From QHXQ01 sp036389375 (GTDB lineage Bacteria; Acidobacteriota; Blastocatellia; Pyrinomonadales; Pyrinomonadaceae): a stretch of DNA of 11,476 nt. Where the stretch lies: assembly GCA_036389375.1 (NCBI GenBank), contig DASVQA010000064.1, positions 1 to 11,476 on the forward strand, given 5' to 3'. Below, in pieces: positions 5,654 through 11,476 of the stretch; positions within the stretch are counted from its first letter, which is position 1; each line of letters opens with the position of its first letter. The translations under genes were made by a program, and so were the position numbers. The notes beneath the pieces are model-generated. The model was given only the letters and a program-made list of their open reading frames with translations, was not told where the DNA came from and searched no databases.

Positions 5654-8317
5654 GTGGTGAGTTTTAAGCGCAGGCAGATGACTTCGAGGATTAAACAACA
5701 GACCGGGCGCGACCGCGCGCCGCATCACGTCGGCGCTACGTGCCGGTCGGCTGGCGGGCGCGTGCGAGCGCGTGCGCGTGCCCTTGCCCGGTCTGTTATC
5801 AATTGCCTGCTGCCTCTCATTTGCGGCCTGCTGCTTTGCGCTCTGCCGGCCGTCGCACAGGCGCGGCGCGTTGTGATCGTCAAGGTTGACGGGCTGCCGG
5901 GTGCGGAGGTGGACAGGTATGTGCGCGAGCGCGACGCGCGCACGGGCAAAAGCGCGCTGCCATGGATCGAGCACATCTTTTATCAGGGCGGCACGCGGCT
6001 TGAGAATTTTTACGTGCGCGGTATGAGCCTGTCCGGCCCTTCATGGTCGTTGCTCGACACGGGCCAGCACTTGCAGATCAAGGGCAACGTCGAGTTCGAC
6101 CGCTTCACGCTGCACTCTTACGACTATCTGAATTTCATCCCCTTCTGGATCGAGAACGTCGGCGGGCGGCGCGTGGACATGCCGGGGCCGGAGATGCTCG
6201 ACGAGATCGGCGTGCCGCTGCTCGTTGACCGCTATCCTTACGACGAACGCTACGTCAGTTTTCAAATGCACCAGCGCGGGCTGCGTTGGACGACCTTAGA
6301 GCGCGGGCTGAAGAACTATTTTCTCGCGCGCCCACCGCGCGAACTGTTCGACGAGTGGACGCTCGGACTCGGCGCGCGCAACATGATCTACGATCAGCTT
6401 GAACGCGAGTTGATCGGCAAGCTCGCCGATCCGCGCGTCACCTATCTGGATTTCTACACGTCGGAATTCGACCACGCCGCGCACCATAACCGCGACCGCG
6501 CCACGCACCTCGCGGCGCTGCAAGACCTCGACCGGCTCTTCGGGCGCGTCTGGACGGCGATTGAGCAAAGCCCTCTGGCCGCCGAGACCGCGCTCGTCGT
6601 CGTCTCCGATCACGGCATCAATTCGGACGAGCGTTTTTATAGTCAGGGCTTCAACCTCGTTAAGCTGCTCGGCAGTGCCGAAGGCGGCGGGCATCACGTC
6701 GTCACCAAGCGCCGACTCTTGAACGGCTATGCCTTGAAGGGCATCTACCCGCTCGTGCCTTTGATCACGACGACCACGCCCGACTCTTATTACCTGAAGG
6801 GGCAGAGTACGGACTATCCGACCGCGCTCATTGATTTCGACGGCAACGAGCGTTCGGGCATACACCTGCGCGATAGCGATCTCAACCTGCTCCACATTCT
6901 CCTGCTCGAACTGCAACGCAAAGACCTTGCGCCGGACGTGCGCCGCGCCGCGACCGCAGCGTTCTTCGACACGCTCGAACGTCGCCGCCCCGAATGGCAG
7001 CGCACGCTCGACGAGTTGCGCGAAGAGTTGGGCGCGCTCAACCATCTGATCGAACAGCAACGCGCCGTCGTCGCGGCGCAGCCGAAGAAGTGGACGAAAG
7101 CTGATCAAGACGCAGGGCGCGACAAAGAGGCGCTCCGCCAGTTTGCCCGGCTTGATTCGTGGCAGGGGGACGAGCGCGACTATACCGAATACGCGCGCAC
7201 GCTCACGAACCTGCTGGCACTCAACCGTGAGACCTTCGCGCCCGCGCGCATACGCATCCCCGACGTAATCGCTAAAGGCGCGATGGGCGATAAGAACAGC
7301 GTCCACGAATTGCAGAACTACGTGGCCGGGCTTGCGCCCGCAGGGCTTACGCTCGCGCCCGACGGCACGCTCGATCTGCAACGCAGCTTCAAGCGCGTCG
7401 ATTATCCGGCGCTCATGCGCGCCGCCGTCGTGCGCAACAACGTGCAGCCCGGCGTCAGTAATCATCCGGTTGATTTCGTCGCCGCGCAGATTCCCGGCGA
7501 GGCCTTGCGCGCATCCGTCAACGACGCAGACCTGCGCGCCGACGATTGCATCTGGCTTTATCGCGGCGAGGACAAGCAAGCCCTCCTGCTCGCGCGCCGC
7601 GAACGGGGCGGGCGCATCTCGCTACGCTTCGTGCCCATCGCACATCTGCGGCAGGCGGCGGACGGCACGCTCAGCTTCGAGCGCCTAAGCTGGCGGCCTG
7701 AATTGCCGTTGCAGATCTGGGAGGACGAGCAGTTGGCGCTGCCGCCGGGGGCGGAGCGCGCGGCGTGGTTGAGCGATTGGCACACAGACCTTGAATGGTT
7801 GCACGCGCTCCATCGCACGACTTATTCGAACGGCCTCGTCGGGCTGCACGAAGAGTTCGCGCGCTTTCCAACCCCGGCGACAGAGGCGGACGTGCCGGGG
7901 CTGACGCACGACGAACAGGTGCTGCGCCGTTTCCGTCGCCGCCAGCGCGCGCTGGTTGAAACCGATCTTTTCATCCACGCCAGCGACCATTGGAATTTCG
8001 ACGTGCGCGGTTTCAACCCCGGTGGCAATCATGGCTCTTTCTATCGCGTCTCGACGCACGCCACGCTGATGTTCGCGGGCGGCGCGAACACGCGCATCCC
8101 GCGCGGACTGGTCATCACCGAGCCTTACGACAGTTTGAGTTTCGTCCCGACTGTCTTAACCTTGACCGGGCAGATAGCAGCGCCAGGCGCGGGCGTGACC
8201 GCCGGATTTGCCGCGCAGCCTACGCTGTTTCCCGGCCGCGTCATCACAGAGCTATTCGCCGCGCCGCCGCCGGTCGTGCGCCCCATTGCCGCCGGCGCAC
8301 CGGAGAGCCTACGTTGA
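5654..8317 (+). CDS. Exported alkaline-phosphatase-superfamily phosphodiesterase/phosphohydrolase with large insertion
   Basis: Predicted two-metal phosphoryl hydrolase or transferase outside the cytoplasmic membrane, of the nucleotide pyrophosphatase/type I phosphodiesterase group. Numbered from GTG 5654 (887 residues): hydrophobic signal core 49-66 with likely cleavage after AVAQA (66-70). Asp79 in KVDG is the first metal ligand. Ser127 in SGPSWSLLDTG aligns with the threonine nucleophile of TYPNHTTLVTG-type sites. Asp273 and His277 in FDHAAH, Asp319-His320 in SDHG, and His793 in GNHGS complete the expected ligand set. About 470 residues separate SDHG from GNHGS, far more than in compact family members; that insert has a charged helical part (about 425-475) and a mixed part (about 520-770). 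The start is uncertain: ATG 5678 (residue 9) and GTG 5762 (residue 37) are alternatives, the last giving a normal 34-residue signal peptide. The stop overlaps the next start. Substrate unknown; a phospholipid head group, polyprenyl phosphate or nucleotide are all possible. Confidence 0.85.
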   Translation: MVSFKRRQMTSRIKQQTGRDRAPHHVGATCRSAGGRVRARARALARSVINCLLPLICGLLLCALPAVAQARRVVIVKVDGLPGAEVDRYVRERDARTGKSALPWIEHIFYQGGTRLENFYVRGMSLSGPSWSLLDTGQHLQIKGNVEFDRFTLHSYDYLNFIPFWIENVGGRRVDMPGPEMLDEIGVPLLVDRYPYDERYVSFQMHQRGLRWTTLERGLKNYFLARPPRELFDEWTLGLGARNMIYDQLERELIGKLADPRVTYLDFYTSEFDHAAHHNRDRATHLAALQDLDRLFGRVWTAIEQSPLAAETALVVVSDHGINSDERFYSQGFNLVKLLGSAEGGGHHVVTKRRLLNGYALKGIYPLVPLITTTTPDSYYLKGQSTDYPTALIDFDGNERSGIHLRDSDLNLLHILLLELQRKDLAPDVRRAATAAFFDTLERRRPEWQRTLDELREELGALNHLIEQQRAVVAAQPKKWTKADQDAGRDKEALRQFARLDSWQGDERDYTEYARTLTNLLALNRETFAPARIRIPDVIAKGAMGDKNSVHELQNYVAGLAPAGLTLAPDGTLDLQRSFKRVDYPALMRAAVVRNNVQPGVSNHPVDFVAAQIPGEALRASVNDADLRADDCIWLYRGEDKQALLLARRERGGRISLRFVPIAHLRQAADGTLSFERLSWRPELPLQIWEDEQLALPPGAERAAWLSDWHTDLEWLHALHRTTYSNGLVGLHEEFARFPTPATEADVPGLTHDEQVLRRFRRRQRALVETDLFIHASDHWNFDVRGFNPGGNHGSFYRVSTHATLMFAGGANTRIPRGLVITEPYDSLSFVPTVLTLTGQIAAPGAGVTAGFAAQPTLFPGRVITELFAAPPPVVRPIAAGAPESLR
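5697..5797. repeat. 12-bp perfect inverted repeat around the possible phosphohydrolase starts
   Basis: AACAGACCGGGC (5697-5708) and GCCCGGTCTGTT (5786-5797) are perfect inverted copies with 77 bases between them. The pair brackets an Arg-rich, low-quality coding stretch just before the signal-peptide core, including the alternative GTG start at 5762. It may be leader RNA structure, a remnant of a small palindromic element, or chance. Confidence 0.4.
8302..8317 (+). promoter_or_regulatory. Ribosome binding site and TTGA stop/start overlap
   Basis: GGAGAG (8302-8307) stands six bases before TTG at 8314. The TTG shares bases with the TGA stop (8315-8317) of the phosphohydrolase, giving a four-base TTGA overlap. 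This fixes the start of the fused membrane protein and implies translational coupling. The same frame is open back to 7990 inside the upstream gene, but no comparable site is seen there. Confidence 0.75.
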
Positions 8318-10533
8318 TCTCGGTTGAGGAGCAGAGCAAAGGAGCAGCGACCGCTGCGCCCGAGGGCGCGGACGTGCCCGCCGTGGCCGGCGCGCGGCGC
8401 AAAAGCGGTGCGCGCCGGTCGATCCTGTGGGGCCAGATCATCGCCTTCCTGCTCGGCCTCGCGCTTCTCGTCTTCGTCGTCAGACGGATCGGCGTGCAAC
8501 CGATCTTCGACGCGCTCGGCCAGATCGGTTTTGGTCTCTTCCTGATCATCGCCATCAGCGGTTTGCGTCACCTCATCCGCGCGCTCGCGCTGCGCACCGC
8601 CGTCCCGCCCGAACGCCGCCACTTCAATCTCTGGCAAGCTTTCACGACGCGCGTGGGCGGCGAAGCGATCTCGTTTCTGACGTTTACTGGCCCCGTCTTA
8701 GGCGAAGCGACCAAGGCGGCGCTGCTGCGCAAACGCGTGTCGCTAGTGACGGCGGCGCAGGCGCTCGTCGTGGACAATCTGCTCTACAACCTGTCGGTCG
8801 CCCTCTTCATCCTCTGCGGCGCGTGCGTCATGCTGGCGGCTTATAATGTGCCGCCGCCGATCTTCTACGCGCTGCTCGTGATCGCCGTCTCGGCGTCGGC
8901 CACTCTGTTCGGCGTCGTCTTCGCCTTGAGCCGGCGCGTGATGCCGGCGTCGGCGCTCGTCCGGCGTCTGATCAAACTTGGCATCAAACGACGCACGCTG
9001 CTGGCGCGGCGCGAACACATCCTGCGCGTCGAAGGCCACTTCTATCATTTCTATCGGCGGCGGCGCAGCGCCTTCTTCGCCATCATCACGCTCGACCTGC
9101 TCTCGCATGCCTCGTCCGTGCTCGAAGTTTACGTGACGCTGCGCATGCTCGGCTTACGCCCCGCGCCGGCCGCGCCCTTCGTGATCGAGTCGTTGACGAA
9201 GGTGATCAACTTCGTCTTCGGCTTCGTGCCGGGCACGATTGGCGTCTACGAGAGCGGCAACGTCGTGATCCTGAAACGACTGGGCTTTGCCGCCGCGACG
9301 GGGCTGACGCTGGCGCTTGTGCGCAAGGCCGGCATCGTCTTCTGGACTGTGATCGGGCTGATAATTCTCGCCGCGCGCGCCGTGCCCTCGGCGGCGCGCG
9401 GCGTCATTGACCGCCACCCGCGACTCTTAAAAGCTATGGACAATCTCGTCCTCTCGAACATCGCACATCGCCCGGCGCGCACGCTCGTCAGCGTGCTCGG
9501 CGTCGGCATCGGCGTCCTGCTGATCGTCTTCACAGTCGGCTTAGGGCACGGCGTTCTGCGCGAGCGCGGACGGCGCGAGGCGAGCGTGGGCGCAGAGATT
9601 CTGGTGCGCGCGCCGGGCACGCGCGGTCTCTCCGGCACGCAGCCGTTCGTGCTGCCGGTTAAGCACGCGCCGGAGTTGGCGCACGTCGCGGGCGTGCGCG
9701 CCGCCGTCCCGCTTGGGCAGACGCTCGACAAGGCCGAAGGCGGTTTCGGCAATCACATGATCGACGGCATAGAGTTCGACGACTATGCGGCGCTATCGGG
9801 TCTCAAATTAACCGAAGGCGCGAAGCTGGCGGGCGGCGACGAGGCCATCGTAGACATCGACTGGCAGAAGGATCATCACGCGCGCATCGGGGATGTCGTC
9901 AAAGTCTATGAACGACCTTTTCGCATCGTCGGCTTCTACGAGCCGCCGGGCGGCGCGCGCATCAAGATTCCGCTGGCGACCATGCAGGCGCAACTCGGCA
10001 GCGAGGGGCGCTGCGCCGCCATCCTCGTCGCCGCCGCGAACCCGGCCGAGCAGGATGCCGTCGCTGCCCGCATCCATCAAACCTTCCCCGACGATCAGAT
10101 CATCTTCACGCGCGACCTGCCTGAACTCTATGCCGGCGGCGTGCCCGCGCTCAACGTCTTCATCAACGTCATCGTCGCCGTCGCCGCCGCCATCAGCATG
10201 CTCGTTATCCTGCTGGCGATGTACACGACCGTGACAGAGCGCACACGCCAGATCGGCATCCTCAAGGCGCTCGGCATGTCGAACACGATGATCGCCTGGG
10301 TCATCGAACAGGAGGCGCTCTTGGTGAGCGTGCTGGGCGTCGGCTTCGGTCTGCTGCTGACCTTCGGCGCGCGCTTCGCGCTCATGCGCTTGAGCACGCT
10401 GACCGTCGAGATCGAGCCGCGCTGGATCGTCATCTCGCTTCTCATCGGTCTGCTCGGTGGCACAATCGGCGCGCTCTACCCCGCCCTGCGCGCCGCCCGG
10501 CAGGACGCGGTTGACGCGTTGAGCTACGAGTAG
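8314..10533 (+). CDS. Fusion: UPF0104/LPG-synthase-type membrane domain + MacB/FtsX-type ABC permease
   Basis: One open frame of 739 residues carrying two membrane modules that are usually separate proteins. Residues 1-36 are a cytoplasmic Ala/Lys/Arg tail. Residues about 38-360 match the multi-helix LPG_synthase_TM (MprF/AglD, UPF0104) family: GEAISFLTFTGPVLGEATKAALL (116-138) and PGTIGVYESG (306-315) are its two signature loops. Family members act as lipid flippases or lipid-modifying membrane enzymes; the aminoacyl-transfer domain of MprF is absent. From about 375 the protein follows a MacB/FtsX plan: entry helix 389-410, extracytoplasmic MacB-PCD-like domain about 412-605, then helices at about 612-637, 665-690 and 704-724. 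The ATPase-coupling segment TERTRQIGILKALGMS is at 641-656 and a conserved-looking tail YPALRAARQDAVDALSYE at 722-739. Met375 (ATG 9436) falls at the domain boundary and could be an internal start, though no clear ribosome site precedes it. No ABC ATPase gene is in the window. Coupled to the phosphohydrolase upstream. Confidence 0.85.
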   Translation: MISVEEQSKGAATAAPEGADVPAVAGARRKSGARRSILWGQIIAFLLGLALLVFVVRRIGVQPIFDALGQIGFGLFLIIAISGLRHLIRALALRTAVPPERRHFNLWQAFTTRVGGEAISFLTFTGPVLGEATKAALLRKRVSLVTAAQALVVDNLLYNLSVALFILCGACVMLAAYNVPPPIFYALLVIAVSASATLFGVVFALSRRVMPASALVRRLIKLGIKRRTLLARREHILRVEGHFYHFYRRRRSAFFAIITLDLLSHASSVLEVYVTLRMLGLRPAPAAPFVIESLTKVINFVFGFVPGTIGVYESGNVVILKRLGFAAATGLTLALVRKAGIVFWTVIGLIILAARAVPSAARGVIDRHPRLLKAMDNLVLSNIAHRPARTLVSVLGVGIGVLLIVFTVGLGHGVLRERGRREASVGAEILVRAPGTRGLSGTQPFVLPVKHAPELAHVAGVRAAVPLGQTLDKAEGGFGNHMIDGIEFDDYAALSGLKLTEGAKLAGGDEAIVDIDWQKDHHARIGDVVKVYERPFRIVGFYEPPGGARIKIPLATMQAQLGSEGRCAAILVAAANPAEQDAVAARIHQTFPDDQIIFTRDLPELYAGGVPALNVFINVIVAVAAAISMLVILLAMYTTVTERTRQIGILKALGMSNTMIAWVIEQEALLVSVLGVGFGLLLTFGARFALMRLSTLTVEIEPRWIVISLLIGLLGGTIGALYPALRAARQDAVDALSYE

Positions 10534-10559
10534 ACGGCCCGGCACAACTTCGCGCGCTA

Positions 10560-10593
10560 AGATGGCGCAAGCCGAGCGGCGCTTGCGCCATCT
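10560..10593. terminator. Perfect 13-bp hairpin after the fusion gene
   Basis: AGATGGCGCAAGC (10560-10572) pairs with GCTTGCGCCATCT (10581-10593) around an 8-base loop, 26 bases after the stop codon. Position and stability fit a transcript end. A T-run does not follow directly (the nearest is CTTTGTT, about 11 bases on), so it may protect the 3' end or work with Rho rather than act as a classic intrinsic terminator. Confidence 0.5.
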
Positions 10594-10616
10594 CCCGGTC
10601 ATGCTTTGTTCTGCGC

Positions 10617-10622
10617 TACAAT
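10617..10622 (+). promoter_or_regulatory. Possible -10 box for the START/cyclase-type gene
   Basis: TACAAT matches TATAAT at 5 of 6 bases and lies downstream of the hairpin and about 45 bases before the GTG start at 10668. No recognisable -35 box stands 16-19 bases upstream (the sequence there is GC-rich), so support is limited. Confidence 0.25.
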
Positions 10623-10667
10623 CTGCCGCGCCGCCCGCGCGCGTATCTCGGCCCGGTTACACTCAAC

Positions 10668-11476
10668 GTGCCTTATCGAGAATTTCATTACCGCTGGGAG
10701 TGGCGGCTCAAATCCAACCCCGAAGCGATCTGGCCGCTGCTCTCGGACACGAACCGTTTTAACCGCGACGCCGGCTTGCCGGTCGTCGTGCCGCCAGCCG
10801 ACGCCGCGCCGTCGTTGAACGCGCGCCGCCGGCTTGGCTTCCGCCGCTTTGGCCTCGCCGTCGAATGGGAGGAAGAACCGTTCGAGTGGATCAGGCCCTT
10901 TCGTTTCGGCGTCGTGCGCCGGCTGACGCGCGGCCCCGTCGCCGAGATGCGCGTCGTCGCCTCGCTCGACCCGCAGCCCGAAGGCGGCACGCACCTGACC
11001 TATCAAGTCTGGGCACGCCCCGACTCGCCCCTCGGCCTCATCATTATCCCCTTCCAGATCGGGCAACTGAGCGCGCGCAAGTTCGACGCGGTCGTGCGCC
11101 GCTACGATCAGTTAGCAGCGCAGGGCGAACAATCGTCGGCTGTCGCTGGCGACGCACGCTTTCCCGCGAGCGGGCGCACGCGCCTGCGGCAGATGAGCGA
11201 GAAGCTGCGCGCACAGGGCGCACAGCCTGAACTCGTCGCGCGTCTAGCTGACACCATCGAACACGCCGACGATCTCACGCTCGCGCGGCTGCGCCCCTAC
11301 GCGCTCGCCGATTGCTGGCACGAGCCGCGTCGCGCCGTGCTCGAACTCTGCCTGTGGGCCACGCGCGCCGGGCTGCTCGATCTGCGTTGGGACATGCTCT
11401 GCCCGCTCTGCCGGGGCGCGAAACAGACGGCCCAGACGCTCGCCGAGTTGGCCTCAAACGTCCACTGCGATACATG
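10668..11476 (+). CDS. START/SRPBCC-like domain protein with DUF5939-like zinc-ribbon region, 3'-truncated (probable class III cyclase)
   Basis: 269 residues are visible and no stop is reached before the window ends. Residues about 4-150 look like a START/SRPBCC domain, a lipid or hydrophobic-ligand fold: HYRWEWRLKSNPEAIWPLLSDTNRFN at 7-32 is the characteristic entry. Residues about 170-269 resemble the DUF5939-type region that precedes class III adenylate/guanylate cyclase domains, with WDMLCPLCRG (241-250) and HCDT at the very end. Cys245, Cys248 and Cys267 are visible; the last two bases are TG, so a second CxxC would be complete if the next base is C or T. A cyclase domain would lie outside the window, so that role is inferred from family recall. 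The GTG start is chosen because conserved sequence begins beside it; the frame is open further upstream but has no ATG, GTG or TTG close by, and no ribosome site is obvious. No signal peptide, so likely cytoplasmic. Confidence 0.7.
   Translation, partial: MPYREFHYRWEWRLKSNPEAIWPLLSDTNRFNRDAGLPVVVPPADAAPSLNARRRLGFRRFGLAVEWEEEPFEWIRPFRFGVVRRLTRGPVAEMRVVASLDPQPEGGTHLTYQVWARPDSPLGLIIIPFQIGQLSARKFDAVVRRYDQLAAQGEQSSAVAGDARFPASGRTRLRQMSEKLRAQGAQPELVARLADTIEHADDLTLARLRPYALADCWHEPRRAVLELCLWATRAGLLDLRWDMLCPLCRGAKQTAQTLAELASNVHCDT

Noticed and set aside
6296..7579. A 427-codon open frame on the minus strand
   Set aside because: It lies wholly inside the phosphohydrolase gene, whose motifs are clear; long antisense frames are common in GC-rich coding DNA and this one shows no recognisable domain.
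7990..8313. Upstream extension of the fusion gene to ATG 7990
   Set aside because: That stretch overlaps conserved phosphohydrolase sequence including GNHGS in another frame, and the TTG at 8314 has a strong ribosome site.
3422..10573. Shared ATGGCGCAAGCC at 3422-3433 and 10562-10573 as a dispersed repeat
   Set aside because: Only 12 bases match, no flanking similarity is seen, and only the second copy forms a hairpin; a few such matches are expected by chance in a window this size.

Overview
The window is GC-rich bacterial DNA (about two-thirds G+C by eye) with six protein genes, all on the + strand and tightly packed. No tRNA, rRNA, CRISPR array, insertion sequence or phage gene was seen. 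The gene set and style (many envelope proteins, TTG and GTG starts, a long orphan exported protein, a cyclase-type protein with a START-like N-terminus) would fit an Acidobacteriota relative, perhaps Blastocatellia. That placement is a guess from gene content; no marker gene is present.

Layout. Positions 17-1300 encode a membrane-anchored, coiled-coil, trypsin-like serine protease. Positions 1301-1538 are a regulatory-looking gap with a palindrome, a TTGACA-type promoter and an 11-bp hairpin. Positions 1539-3251 encode a PMT/ArnT-like integral membrane glycosyltransferase. After a gap of about 270 bases, 3526-5604 encodes an exported protein of unknown function. Positions 5654-8317 encode an exported alkaline-phosphatase-superfamily hydrolase with a very large insertion between metal-binding motifs. 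Its stop codon overlaps the TTG start of the next gene (8314-10533), which joins an LPG-synthase-like/UPF0104 membrane domain to a MacB/FtsX-type ABC permease in one reading frame. A perfect 13-bp hairpin follows. The last gene (10668 to beyond the window end) encodes a START/SRPBCC-like domain followed by a region with a zinc-ribbon-like half-site, resembling the N-terminal part of proteins that end in a class III nucleotidyl cyclase.

How they may work together. Genes 2 to 5 all encode membrane or exported proteins. Between them they supply a lipid-linked sugar transferase, a periplasmic phosphoryl-transfer enzyme, a flippase-like domain and an extracytoplasmic-loop permease. The simplest inference is an envelope-building or envelope-modifying locus. 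The phosphohydrolase and the fused membrane protein are the most securely linked pair because their translation is coupled. The fused UPF0104-FtsX protein and the inserted phosphohydrolase are the most unusual elements. No partner ABC ATPase is encoded here.
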